This document shows, piece by piece, positions 14,870 to 23,321 of a DNA stretch of 34,337 bases. The position numbers and the translations under genes were made by a program. The first letter of the stretch is position 1. Each line of letters starts with the position of its first letter. The DNA is taken from contig JAPOYV010000050.1 in assembly GCA_026706385.1 (NCBI GenBank), positions 1-34,337 on the forward strand. Direction: 5' to 3'. This DNA is from Gammaproteobacteria bacterium. GTDB lineage: Bacteria > Pseudomonadota > Gammaproteobacteria > Pseudomonadales > Azotimanducaceae. The notes below the pieces were generated by a model. It was given only the letters and a program-made list of their open reading frames with translations, had not been told where the DNA came from and did no database searches.

Positions 14870-14875
14870 TATGAT
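14870..14875 (+). promoter_or_regulatory. Candidate -10 element for the VOC gene
   Basis: TATGAT matches the -10 consensus at five of six positions, 71 nt before the VOC start codon, in the largest gene-free stretch of the window (14730-14946). No good -35 is seen. Nothing else is recognisable in that stretch. Confidence 0.3.
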
Positions 14876-14946
14876 CCACCGCGCACGTATTCGACCAACG
14901 CGAACCCTCGGTACGCTCAAACGATCCAAGATCCAAGGAGAAGCAA

Positions 14947-15330
14947 ATGACACTGTCCGCATTCGACCACCTCGTAGTCCGCGTCGGCGACCTCGACGAG
15001 GGCATCGCCACCTACCGCGACACGCTGGGGCTCGAACTCGACCGCACGGACGAGAGCGAGGCGCTCGGCATCAAGCAGGCGTTCTTCAACCTGCCGGGAG
15101 GCGGCTTCATCGAGGTGGTGGCGCCCACGGACGCGCAGTCGGCGGTCGGTCAGGCGCTTGACCGGCGGGGTGAAGGCATCCACACCGTCGCGTTCGCGGT
15201 CGACGACCTAGGCGCCACCTGCGAGACGCTGAAAGCCAACGGCGCGCGGCTGATCGGCGAAGGCGCGCCCACGGTTTTCGTGCATCCGAGGTCCACGCAC
15301 GGGGTGCTGCTACAGCTCTCGGAGAAGTAG
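14947..15330 (+). CDS. VOC-fold protein, methylmalonyl-CoA epimerase-like
   Basis: A 127-residue vicinal-oxygen-chelate domain protein built from two beta-alpha-beta-beta-beta units. The opening FDHLVVRVGDLDEGIATYRDTLGLEL and the second-half GIHTVAFAVDDLGATCETLKANGARL are typical of methylmalonyl-CoA epimerase and related glyoxalase-fold enzymes. Candidate metal ligands are His8, His59-equivalent Glu in GGFIEVV, His in GIHTVAF and Glu near the C-terminus. AAGGAGAAG precedes the ATG. A true epimerase usually has a slightly longer sequence, so the activity is uncertain. Confidence 0.82.
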   Translation: MTLSAFDHLVVRVGDLDEGIATYRDTLGLELDRTDESEALGIKQAFFNLPGGGFIEVVAPTDAQSAVGQALDRRGEGIHTVAFAVDDLGATCETLKANGARLIGEGAPTVFVHPRSTHGVLLQLSEK

Positions 15331-15344
15331 CAGACCTCGCGCGC

Positions 15345-15743
15345 CTAGTCGGCACCGGCTGTCCGGGACTGCACGTCCCGGGCGGCCGCGAACCAGCGCC
15401 TGGAGGCCGGCATCAGCAACGTCCCGAGGGCGACTAGGGCGAGCGCCTTGGCCACCACATCTCCCTTCGACATTCCTGCCAACGCGTCCGCCAACGACGG
15501 CGCATTGACAACGCCCCAGGCGGACACCACGAATATCGCGACGATCGCGGTTCGGACCCAGCCGCCTCCGGCGTAGGCGGACCAAGCCAGGAACGTCCAC
15601 AGCACGACGAAAAAGACGCGCGCGCCGTTGCTCTCCACCGCATCGATGCCGAGTATCCACATCAGCAGCAGCATGACGGCCCCGCCGAGCAATATGGCGG
15701 AGCCAACCACCACCGCGGGCGGTCTCGTCGGGAGCGCGTCCAT
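15345..15743 (-). CDS. Small integral membrane protein, unknown function
   Basis: A 132-residue hydrophobic protein with four probable membrane helices: AVVVGSAILLGGAVMLLLMWILG, ARVFFVVLWTFLAWSAYA, WVRTAIVAIFVVSAWGVV and VVAKALALVALGTLLM. The family is not recognised. The ATG at 15743 gives a short polar leader (MDALPTRPP); a longer form to 15779 is possible. No strong ribosome-binding site is visible. It lies 64 nt after the nucleoside hydrolase gene on the same strand and is convergent with the VOC gene. Confidence 0.7.
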   Translation of the reverse strand: MDALPTRPPAVVVGSAILLGGAVMLLLMWILGIDAVESNGARVFFVVLWTFLAWSAYAGGGWVRTAIVAIFVVSAWGVVNAPSLADALAGMSKGDVVAKALALVALGTLLMPASRRWFAAARDVQSRTAGAD

Positions 15744-15807
15744 CGTTTTGAGTATGGTCAGCGCGCCGGGGTGGCGCAATAGCCGGTCATTCCCTAGGGA
15801 GCGCCCG

Positions 15808-16758
15808 CTATCGTCCGCCTCGTGCCCCGCCGCTCGGCGGCATGAGCATCAGATCGTCGATCAGGCGTACATACATGTCGGTGTCGCGCGTCGGGATGAA
15901 GTGCATCCTCCAGCCGGGACGTAAGTCCCACACGTAGCCGTTGGGCAATCTCCCCTGCCCCGACTCGACCACCTCGAATAGGCCGCCTGGCCCGCGCACG
16001 CCGAACAGCACCGCGATCTGGTCCCAACTCGAACGGCCCCGGTAGGCACCCCGGAACCAGCGGAAGTAGGCTTCCCGCACGGGGTTTTCGGCGGGAGCGG
16101 GGGCCAGCGTCGTTCCGGTGCGCACGTCGCCGCCGAAGTCGGACACCACCAGCGGCGTCGGCCAGTTCTCGATGACGAAAGCGCTTGAGTCGACCAGGCC
16201 GTGGCGCACGAAGTTGAAGCCGTCGTTGCGCAGTCCGCCCATGACGACCAGGCACCGCACCTTGCGGGCGGCAAGCGACTGTTCCGCGCGCAGGAGGTCC
16301 GCCAGGTTGTTCAGGAACCCGACGCTGATGATGGTCACTGATGCGTCCTGCTGTGCGGCGAGCACGGCCCGGTAGACGTCGAGCGCGCTCGGTGCGGTCG
16401 CAGCGGTCGCCGTGTGGGGGAAAGTCGCCAAACTTGGCAGGTACCGCGACGCATCCGGATTCGCCAGTTCCTTCTTGAACGCCCCGATCGGCACCGTCCT
16501 CCCGTACCAGGTGTTGATCGCGTCGATCGCCGCCACGCCGTCCTCGTGCACCTCGTTGTAGTTGACCGCCAGCAGTTCCGCCTCGCCGCGGTCCGCGAGT
16601 GCGTGCAGCACGGCCAGCGCGCCGACGTCGTCGACATCCAGCGTCATATCGGTGTCGTAGAGGACCTTGGCGGGTTGCACGGAACAGTCCGCCCCCGCAT
16701 GCGAATCAGCCACCACGGGAGCCGAGAGCAGCAAGCCGACTAGGTATGGTCGCCACAC
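15808..16758 (-). CDS. Exported nucleoside hydrolase family protein
   Basis: A 316-residue member of the inosine-uridine nucleoside hydrolase family, which cleaves the N-glycosidic bond of ribonucleosides using a bound Ca2+. The calcium-binding cluster is seen near residues 35-44 (DTDMTLDVDD), although the spacing differs from the common DTDPGxDD. Residues 1-20 form a hydrophobic signal-like leader, so it is likely periplasmic, unlike classical cytoplasmic enzymes. Substrate specificity cannot be assigned. The GTG start at 16758 is five nucleotides after the stop of the MDR oxidoreductase gene, so the genes are co-transcribed. Confidence 0.83.
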   Translation of the reverse strand: MWRPYLVGLLLSAPVVADSHAGADCSVQPAKVLYDTDMTLDVDDVGALAVLHALADRGEAELLAVNYNEVHEDGVAAIDAINTWYGRTVPIGAFKKELANPDASRYLPSLATFPHTATAATAPSALDVYRAVLAAQQDASVTIISVGFLNNLADLLRAEQSLAARKVRCLVVMGGLRNDGFNFVRHGLVDSSAFVIENWPTPLVVSDFGGDVRTGTTLAPAPAENPVREAYFRWFRGAYRGRSSWDQIAVLFGVRGPGGLFEVVESGQGRLPNGYVWDLRPGWRMHFIPTRDTDMYVRLIDDLMLMPPSGGARGGR

Positions 16759-16763
16759 GCGGT

Positions 16764-17861
16764 TCAGGCGATCATGTTGCCTGTTCGCGTTGACACAGAC
16801 GACTCTGCGATCGTGGGGTCGTCCGCGACGCGCACCAGGGTCTTGCCGAAGTTGCCGCCGACGAGCATCGCATGGAACGCCGCCGGGGCCTGTTCAAGAC
16901 CGACCCAGATGTCCTCCCTGTACTTGACCCGGCGGTCCTTGAGCCAGTCCGTCATCTCGGCTAGGAATCGATCCTGGTATTCCGCGACGTAGTTGCCCAC
17001 GAATAGGCGGTGTACGGTGACATCCTGGCGCTCGAAATACGGGCTGCCGGTCTCTGTCCACACTTCGGACGGGTCTCTGCCGCCGACTTTGCCGTACTGC
17101 GAGACCATGCCGCAGAGGCTGATCCGCGAGCGCCGATTCAACAGGGGAAGGACGCCTTCGAAGACCGCGCCGCCGACACTCTCGAAGTAGATGTCGATGC
17201 CGTCCGGACAGCCCGCGCGCAAATCGTCCCGGTAATCCGGCGAACGGTAGCTCACGCAGGCATCGAAGCCGAGTTCGCGGGTGACGAAGTCGCACTTTTC
17301 ACGGCGTCCGGCAATGCCGACCACGCGACAGCCATGCAACTTCGCGATCTGCCCTGCGGCCTGGCCGACCCCACCCGACGCGGCTGAAACCACGACCGTC
17401 TCCCCCGCCCGTGGCGAGCATTGCACGACCACGCCGGCGTAGGCCGTCAGTCCGAGCATGCCGAGAATGCCCACGGCGGTGGAGATCGGCGCCACGCCCG
17501 GATCGAGCTTGCGCGGCGCCATGTAGCCGAACACGTCCACGCCGCGTCCGGTCAGGCCGTGGCATTGCCAGCCGTTGGTGTTGAACACGTAGTCGCCAGG
17601 CGCATAGCCCGCAAGCTGGCTGTCCAGGACCTGAGCGACCGTCCGTCCGTGGCAGACGTCGCCGACCTTCTCGACGCCGCCGCGCCGCCGGCCCCACTGG
17701 TAGGGGTCGAGCGACAGGTAGATCGTGCGTGTCAGCATCTGCCCGGGGCCGGGCACAGGCATGGGTTCCTCGGATCGGACGAAATCGCCTCGTGTGGGCA
17801 GCCCCGCTGGCAGCGTCCGGGCTAGCCGCCAAGCGAAGCCGCCGTGCGCTGCGTTGGTCAC
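16764..17861 (-). CDS. NADP-dependent MDR oxidoreductase (CurA / alkenal reductase-like)
   Basis: A 365-residue zinc-free medium-chain dehydrogenase/reductase. Visible features are TRTIYLSLDPYQWGR near residue 45, the VGILGMLGLTAYAGV segment, the NADP-binding VVVSAASGGVGQAAGQIAKL loop, and FESVGGAVFEGVLPLLN. This layout is shared by leukotriene B4 12-hydroxydehydrogenase, plant alkenal reductase and bacterial CurA, which reduce alpha-beta double bonds of ketones and aldehydes. The start is GTG 17861, overlapping the stop of the TonB-domain gene as GTGA. An upstream extension in the same frame is arginine-rich and rejected. The nucleoside hydrolase follows at five nucleotides. Confidence 0.9.
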   Translation of the reverse strand: MTNAAHGGFAWRLARTLPAGLPTRGDFVRSEEPMPVPGPGQMLTRTIYLSLDPYQWGRRRGGVEKVGDVCHGRTVAQVLDSQLAGYAPGDYVFNTNGWQCHGLTGRGVDVFGYMAPRKLDPGVAPISTAVGILGMLGLTAYAGVVVQCSPRAGETVVVSAASGGVGQAAGQIAKLHGCRVVGIAGRREKCDFVTRELGFDACVSYRSPDYRDDLRAGCPDGIDIYFESVGGAVFEGVLPLLNRRSRISLCGMVSQYGKVGGRDPSEVWTETGSPYFERQDVTVHRLFVGNYVAEYQDRFLAEMTDWLKDRRVKYREDIWVGLEQAPAAFHAMLVGGNFGKTLVRVADDPTIAESSVSTRTGNMIA

Positions 17862-18280
17862 TCGGGCACGGCGACCGAACGGTCGTACCGGTCCGTGTCG
17901 CCGAGCTGAAACCGTATCTCGCTGACCCGCGCCGGGGCCCCGACGGATACCCCATCCTCGACAGCCGGCTGGAATCGCCACGACCGCACGAGTGCCAAGG
18001 CCGCCTCGTCGAACACGCCGACCGGATCAGCGGCGTCAACCTGGGCATTAACGACCCGGCCTTCAACGGTCACGTCGTAGCGCACGCGCACGACGCCCTC
18101 GACGCCTGCGGCGCGAGCCTGGTCGGGATACACGAGGTCCGCACCGCTCAGCAACTGCAGGGGCCGGGACGCGCCCGCGCAGCCGGCCGCGGTCAAGACG
18201 ACCATCGGCAAGGCGACTGCCGCCCAGACCCGAACACGGTGCCAGCACGGGGGCACGGCTAAACGGAGCCTCGGATGCAC
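17858..18280 (-). CDS. TonB C-terminal domain lipoprotein
   Basis: A 140-residue protein with an N-terminal lipoprotein signal ending LTAAGC (Cys at 34) and a single TonB-like C-terminal domain: YPDQARAAGVEGVVRVRYDV, DEAALALVRSWRFQPAVEDG and VSEIRFQLG. It lacks the inner-membrane anchor and proline-rich spacer of a full TonB, and no exbB or exbD is nearby, so it is not a classical energy transducer. The start is GTG 18280; a GTG eight codons on, with GAGG upstream, is an alternative. It is coupled to the MDR oxidoreductase by a GTGA overlap. Confidence 0.82.
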   Translation of the reverse strand: MHPRLRLAVPPCWHRVRVWAAVALPMVVLTAAGCAGASRPLQLLSGADLVYPDQARAAGVEGVVRVRYDVTVEGRVVNAQVDAADPVGVFDEAALALVRSWRFQPAVEDGVSVGAPARVSEIRFQLGDTDRYDRSVAVPE

Positions 18281-18464
18281 CCAAACCCCATGAACGAACT
18301 CTCCACCAGCGTCATGCTTCCGATCATCGCGGGACCGATGGTCATTTCAGCACATTTCCGCCGGGCCGTTGACGCGACACAGACGGGTCGAATCGCGACG
18401 CCGATGTTGACCGCCTCGGGCCGCCACGTTTCGCTGCCGGTAGACGAATGTGGTCGAGGCAAAC

Positions 18465-20501
18465 GTGGCCAGGACGCGTACTTGGTATTTCTGGGGGCCG
18501 ACGGCTGTCGCCTTGGCGGCCGCAGCGCTGCATGTCGGATTGGCGCGCGACCACGCGCGCGCCGTGTTCGGCCACGACCCCCGACCGAGTTCCCCGAAGG
18601 AAACGGCAATCCCCTCGGGGGTCGGCGAGGCGTTGCGATGGCGCCCCGATGATGGCGCCAGAGCGTTTCGCAACGACGATGTTGCCGACGCGGATCCCAT
18701 CGCCGGCGCCGAGACCGGGTCCCACTTCGGCTTCCTCGATCCGAATGCCGCCACCGTCCAGCCGCGAGAGCCGTCGGCGAGCTGGTGGGCTTGGGCCGCG
18801 CCCTCGTCGGTTCGATACGCCTGGCAAGTCACGGCGATGATCCCACATCCACTGGCCGTCGCTGTCTTCAGCGACGACGCGGAGATGACTCTGATCGACC
18901 GCAGTGCCGCGAATCGCCATGGCGTGCAGCAACTGGTCTTCGACGCCATCGCGGGCACGCGTTACCTCATCGCGGCCGGAGTCCACGCGAGCGACGCCGC
19001 GGCCCGGATCCCCGCTGGTCCGATCGTGTTCGCCTGGGGTCCGACACCGGCGAACGACGACCGTGGTCTCGCTGCACCATTGACGGGCGCATCGGGCAGA
19101 GCGGCTGGCTCCACCGAGTTCGCGACGACTCAGCCCGGCGAACAGACCGAACCCGGTGGCAGCGCGTCGGTGTGGTGGCGTTGGCGCGCGCCGCGGACGC
19201 AGTGGTATCGATTCGCCCTAGACGACGCCCATGCGGGAACGATCGCGGTGTATCGGTCACGAAACGGGGGTTTCGGCGGGCCACCTCTTGCAGTCAGTCG
19301 TGCCACGCCCACGCCGGTGGCCGTCTTCAAGGCCAGCGCCGGGGAGAGCTATGCGATCCGCGTGGCCCACGACCTCTTGAGCGTGGAAAGGCGGTTCACG
19401 CTGGCCTGGGACCACGATGCACCGCCTGCGTGGTTGCGCTTCGCCGTTGCCGCCGCCGATTTCGACACGCCCGGAACGCAGATCGCCGCACGGGGCCGAA
19501 TTGCCTTCAACGGCGACGGCGACGAGATGTACGTCGCGACCGAGACCGGTTTGGCCGTCTACGATCGCGGCCCGTCGGGCCAACTGTCCTATCGCCGAAC
19601 GCTCGCCGGCGTGGATCGCGATACGCGGCTGTTCTGGGATGCCGAGGCCATGTCGCTGATCGCCGTGTCCTGCGATGCCCTGCGCAAGTTCCCGGCGTCC
19701 GCGTCTGGCCGGGGTCTGACGGCCCCGCAAACGATCGCCGGCCGCATCCCGTGCACCAGCCGCCAACTGGCTGCCGCGACGCTGCTCAGGGACGCGACGG
19801 GTTCGTTCATCCACTTCGCGGGACCGCTGGGGATCGCCACGCTTCGCTTCAACCGGGACCGGTCCGCGATCGCATTCATGCGCGGCACGCCCGTCGAAGG
19901 CCTGGTCGCCGCAGCACTTGGCGCGCATGACCTGTTCCTCTACGCGGCTACCGAGGACGGTCTGCGTGTTTTCGCGAGGGACCGCAACACGGGCGTACTG
20001 ACCGCACGCGGCCACGTGCAGTCGACCGACGCCGACGATGCGGCGCCGATTCGCCTTCTGAAGACCGACGCCAAGGGCCGATACCTCTATGCCCTGACCG
20101 AAGACCGGCGCCTAGGCGCCTACGGCCTGACGGTTCCGGACATGCCGGTGTTGATTGCCGAGACCCCGCCGCTCGACGGTGTCGCCGGGACGCGCCGGGG
20201 CTTCGTGCCGATCCCGGGGACCCGGCATCGGCACGCGCCTTGCCGCTTCATGGACATCCGCGCCGACAGCATGACCGCGGACGTCGTCTGCGCCGGCATG
20301 GCTTTCAGCGCGCGGTTGCTGCCGAACCGCCGCGCGATGCGCTGGGAAGACGTCCTGCATCCAGGCGGGGGCGATGCATTCGGCAACAGCCTGCCGCATT
20401 TCCGGCTCGGCCAGGGCATTGCGGTCAGTCCCGACGACCACCATATCTACGCGACCCAGCCCGGGCAGTTGCTCGTTTTCGAGCGAACCGGCCGGTCCTA
20501 G
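18465..20501 (+). CDS. Large exported protein with a probable beta-propeller C-terminal half
   Basis: A 678-residue protein that I cannot place in a named family. An N-terminal hydrophobic segment (about residues 5-27) is a signal peptide or anchor. The N-terminal half has two similar units rich in W and P (ASWWAWAAPSSVRYAWQV and ASVWWRWRAPRTQWYRFAL), each followed by a strand-rich stretch, resembling PPC-like domains. The C-terminal half has repeats such as GDEMYVATETGLAVYDR, DLFLYAATEDGLRVFAR and HHIYATQPGQLLVFER, typical of lactonase or YVTN-type propeller blades. The GTG at 18465 has GAGG five nucleotides upstream; a GTG at 18450 is possible but has no site. Its stop shares the tetranucleotide CTAG with the convergent kinase gene. 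Confidence 0.78.
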   Translation: MARTRTWYFWGPTAVALAAAALHVGLARDHARAVFGHDPRPSSPKETAIPSGVGEALRWRPDDGARAFRNDDVADADPIAGAETGSHFGFLDPNAATVQPREPSASWWAWAAPSSVRYAWQVTAMIPHPLAVAVFSDDAEMTLIDRSAANRHGVQQLVFDAIAGTRYLIAAGVHASDAAARIPAGPIVFAWGPTPANDDRGLAAPLTGASGRAAGSTEFATTQPGEQTEPGGSASVWWRWRAPRTQWYRFALDDAHAGTIAVYRSRNGGFGGPPLAVSRATPTPVAVFKASAGESYAIRVAHDLLSVERRFTLAWDHDAPPAWLRFAVAAADFDTPGTQIAARGRIAFNGDGDEMYVATETGLAVYDRGPSGQLSYRRTLAGVDRDTRLFWDAEAMSLIAVSCDALRKFPASASGRGLTAPQTIAGRIPCTSRQLAAATLLRDATGSFIHFAGPLGIATLRFNRDRSAIAFMRGTPVEGLVAAALGAHDLFLYAATEDGLRVFARDRNTGVLTARGHVQSTDADDAAPIRLLKTDAKGRYLYALTEDRRLGAYGLTVPDMPVLIAETPPLDGVAGTRRGFVPIPGTRHRHAPCRFMDIRADSMTADVVCAGMAFSARLLPNRRAMRWEDVLHPGGGDAFGNSLPHFRLGQGIAVSPDDHHIYATQPGQLLVFERTGRS

Positions 20502-21505
20502 GCCGACTCCCGTAACGCGCGGTCGAGCGCAGCGGTGAGCATCGGCCTCGCGTCCAGGAAAACCCGCGCGAGTGCCAATTGGCCCCTGGCACGGCGCAGA
20601 TTGTCCCCATGTGCCGAGACCTTGAAGTAGACGTCGTCGGACAGGTGGTCAACGAGGAAGCGGACGCCGAGCATGAAGCTCATATAGGCGGGGGCGCTCG
20701 AGAACCGCGCCACCTCGTCCAGGGTGCCCATGCCGCGAGCGAATCCGCCGGCCAGGGCCGCCAACCCCGGCGCCGACAAGGCAGGCGCTGTTTCGCTCTC
20801 CTCCGTGCCGGCGAAAGCCGAGCGGACAAGGTCCCCGAAGTCCCACGCGGGATCCCCCAGCATGACCGTATCCAAGTCGATGATGGCAACCACCTCGTCC
20901 CGCACCGGGTGGAATAGCAGGTTGTTGACCTTGCAGTCGCCATGGATCACGCGGTCGCGTCGGGGCGCCTCGAAGGCGTGGCGCAGCTCGTCGACCGCCC
21001 GGCGTTCCTCCGGCGCCCCGGCCGGCGCTTCGTCGAGGGCCGCCAAATAACGCTCAAGCTCGTGAAAACCGGCGATGACCGGCTCGAGCGGATGCGGGAA
21101 CGCCGCGAAGCGCGCGAGGAAGCCGCCGTAGGCCTCGGCAGCGGCCGCGAAGAGCGACGGTGGCAAGCGCTCGAAGTCTCGGGCCAGGCGGCGCGGAAAC
21201 AGCCGCCACAAGTCGCCGCGCTCGTCGATCACGAAAGCCGTGCCGCTCCGCGTGGGCACGGGCGCCAGCAGCAAGGTGTCGTCATGGGCCAGCACGCGCG
21301 ACAGGTTGCGCATGACGGCCTCGGGCTTCGTGAACACCGTGCCGTTCAGTCGCTGCAGCACGTGGCTCTCGGCAACCATCCAGGTGTCGTTGATCCGGCC
21401 AACGGGATGGCGCACGGGTACCTCGCCGCCATCGAGCCAATACCTGACCATGCGACGCGGCGTCACGTCCGACTCGACCGGTGCTTCACCGCCGTTTGAC
21501 GGCAT
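20498..21505 (-). CDS. APH-fold sugar kinase, N-acetylhexosamine 1-kinase-like
   Basis: A 335-residue aminoglycoside phosphotransferase-fold kinase. The glycine-rich PVGRINDTW segment, the catalytic HGDCKVNN loop (D190, N195) and the metal-binding IDLDTVMLGDPAWDFGD (D210, D212) are intact. The GRINDTW start is close to that of NahK-type anomeric N-acetylhexosamine kinases, and the gene overlaps the 3' end of a hexosaminidase gene by 20 nt, so phosphorylation of released GlcNAc or GalNAc at C1 is the best guess. Other APH substrates (choline, MurNAc/GlcNAc as in AmgK, drugs) are not excluded. The start at 21505 is uncertain; an in-frame ATG at 21451 is an alternative. Confidence 0.82.
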   Translation of the reverse strand: MPSNGGEAPVESDVTPRRMVRYWLDGGEVPVRHPVGRINDTWMVAESHVLQRLNGTVFTKPEAVMRNLSRVLAHDDTLLLAPVPTRSGTAFVIDERGDLWRLFPRRLARDFERLPPSLFAAAAEAYGGFLARFAAFPHPLEPVIAGFHELERYLAALDEAPAGAPEERRAVDELRHAFEAPRRDRVIHGDCKVNNLLFHPVRDEVVAIIDLDTVMLGDPAWDFGDLVRSAFAGTEESETAPALSAPGLAALAGGFARGMGTLDEVARFSSAPAYMSFMLGVRFLVDHLSDDVYFKVSAHGDNLRRARGQLALARVFLDARPMLTAALDRALRESA

Positions 21506-23321
21506 AGGCCACTGGTAACAGGTACTCGCCGAAAGGGCCGGCGAGGGTCGCCGGATCGGTTGCCCCCTTGCCGTCAACGACGTCCGCGAGCGCCGCCAGT
21601 GCCTCCGACGCAGCACCGAATTCAGCCTGCAATGCGGGATCTTCCGCGAGCGCAACCCGCTGACTACGCCAGCCCGCGGTCCAAGCGTCCATCGGCGCGC
21701 CACGGGCCAGATCGGCTTCGGCCCGACGCGAGGCCAAGCTCTCCGGTGCGAGCCGGTCCACGATGCGGTCGAGCGGCGTCAGGACATCGTACGGTCGTGT
21801 ATCCGCGCTGCCGCCGAGGCCACTGACCCGTCGCTCGTACTCGCCGGTGCCGAGCAGGCGGCGGTACCACTTCACGGGTTCGAGCATCTCGACGAGGGGC
21901 CGAATCCCGGGGGCGACATCGATCGGCGCACGGTCCTCGGCGACCAATCCGAGACCTGCCAACACCGACCGCGACTCGGCCATTCGCTCGTAGAAACCGT
22001 CGAGGTCGCGGGAAGAATCCGCATCCGCCCGCCAAAGTCGTTCGGCAATCGCGGGCATGCGGCTCCACAGCCGCGTATCGAGGAGCTCATCGGTGACCAA
22101 CTCGGACCATAGACACGCCTCGCCACCGAGAATCCGGCCCTCCTTCTTTCGGGCCGGCATGTCGGGGAATGCCGCAAAGCGCGCCATCCAAGCGAGGCCG
22201 TCGCGGACGTGCCGCAGGCGCGGATGGCTGACCAATGCCTTCTCGGCTGCCACCAGGTCACCGCCCGGGTCCACCGCGTAGTGCACATCCGCCGGGTAGA
22301 ACAGGTCGAGATAGTAGGGCGACGAGACGACACAGTCGTAGCCCGCCGCCAACGCTGCGTCGCGGGCGCCGGCCCCGCGCCACGCTTGGACCACGGTCTC
22401 CGCCGGAAGCGTCGCAGACAGACACTCGTCCCAACCGATCGCCCGCTTGCCGAGCGCGGCGAGGCGTTCGACCACCGCGCGGTGGAAGCGATGCTGGGCG
22501 TCGACGTCGAGGCCCGCCACCTCGTCGCCGCCAAAGTGGATGTAGTCGTCGGGGAAGACGCGCGCCAATTCGCCGAGGAGCGTATCGACGGCGGCCATGA
22601 CGGCCTGGTTGTCGGGATCGAGGCTGGGCTCGTGAACGCCGAAGCGCTTGCTCGGACCGGTCACCGGCGTACTGCCCGGGACAGCCCACTCCGGATGTGC
22701 CGCCAACCAGCTTGTGGCGTGGCCAGGCACGTCCAGTTCCGGCACCACGCGGACACCGCGGTCCGCCGCGTAGGCCACCAGCCTCGACAAATCCGGCACC
22801 GAGTAGGAGTCCGGGCTCGCGAGCTCCGGGTAGGCTTCGGACCGAAACCGGAATCCCTGATCGTCCGTGAGGTGCAAATGCAGGACGTTCAGCTTGTAGA
22901 ACCACATGCCGTCGAGGGTGCGTCGCAACGTGTCCAGGCTGATGAAGTGACGGACCGTGTCGATCATCAAGCCGCGCCACGGGAATCGCGGTTCGTCCCG
23001 GACCGTGGCGACGTCGATGCCGCCGTTGGCACCGAGCTGGGTCAATGTAGCCAAACTCGACAGCGCGCCCCACTCCGTGGTCGCGGCGATGCGAACACGG
23101 TCGTCGATGCCCATTCGGTAGGCGTAGCTGTCGGCCTGCCGGGGCGTTTCGCGCGCAGGCTCGGCAACCTCGAAGGTGATGCCCAGGCCCATTGGCGGGA
23201 GCCGTTCAACGGCGCGCCGGAGACGTGGCGTGCACGACCCCGCCACGACGTTCGGACCATGGCGCAACCGCCGAGGTGGCCCCGGTGCGACCTCCGCCGG
23301 GCGAGGCAGCAGCGCGCTCAA
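21486..23321 (-). CDS. Beta-N-acetylhexosaminidase, GH20
   Basis: A 611-residue glycoside hydrolase family 20 enzyme that removes terminal beta-GlcNAc or beta-GalNAc by substrate-assisted catalysis. The catalytic Asp-Glu pair is D266-E267 in HFGGDEV. Other family segments are RGLMIDTVRHF (120s), YKLNVLHLHLTDDQGFR (143-158) and VVPELDVPGHATSW (192-205), plus a C-terminal HYAVDPGG region. No signal peptide is visible, so it probably acts in the cytoplasm on imported oligosaccharides. The start is TTG 23321 overlapping the RibH stop as TTGA; with no good ribosome-binding site, coupling is likely. The kinase gene overlaps its end. Confidence 0.93.
   Translation of the reverse strand: MSALLPRPAEVAPGPPRRLRHGPNVVAGSCTPRLRRAVERLPPMGLGITFEVAEPARETPRQADSYAYRMGIDDRVRIAATTEWGALSSLATLTQLGANGGIDVATVRDEPRFPWRGLMIDTVRHFISLDTLRRTLDGMWFYKLNVLHLHLTDDQGFRFRSEAYPELASPDSYSVPDLSRLVAYAADRGVRVVPELDVPGHATSWLAAHPEWAVPGSTPVTGPSKRFGVHEPSLDPDNQAVMAAVDTLLGELARVFPDDYIHFGGDEVAGLDVDAQHRFHRAVVERLAALGKRAIGWDECLSATLPAETVVQAWRGAGARDAALAAGYDCVVSSPYYLDLFYPADVHYAVDPGGDLVAAEKALVSHPRLRHVRDGLAWMARFAAFPDMPARKKEGRILGGEACLWSELVTDELLDTRLWSRMPAIAERLWRADADSSRDLDGFYERMAESRSVLAGLGLVAEDRAPIDVAPGIRPLVEMLEPVKWYRRLLGTGEYERRVSGLGGSADTRPYDVLTPLDRIVDRLAPESLASRRAEADLARGAPMDAWTAGWRSQRVALAEDPALQAEFGAASEALAALADVVDGKGATDPATLAGPFGEYLLPVAYAVKRR

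Noticed and set aside
17858-18280. Full TonB energy transducer
   Set aside because: There is no inner-membrane anchor, no proline-rich linker and no exbB/exbD; a lipoprotein signal is seen instead.
18275-18652. Plus-strand frame starting MHPNPMNELSTSVMLPII in the gap before the propeller gene
   Set aside because: It overlaps most of its length with the propeller gene in another frame, turns into Arg/Pro-rich shadow sequence, and has no ribosome-binding site. A small real peptide at 18290-18450 cannot be ruled out.
21506-21703. N-terminal extension of the kinase gene to 21703
   Set aside because: The 66 extra residues are basic and overlap the GH20 coding sequence; the APH fold begins after the ATG at 21505.
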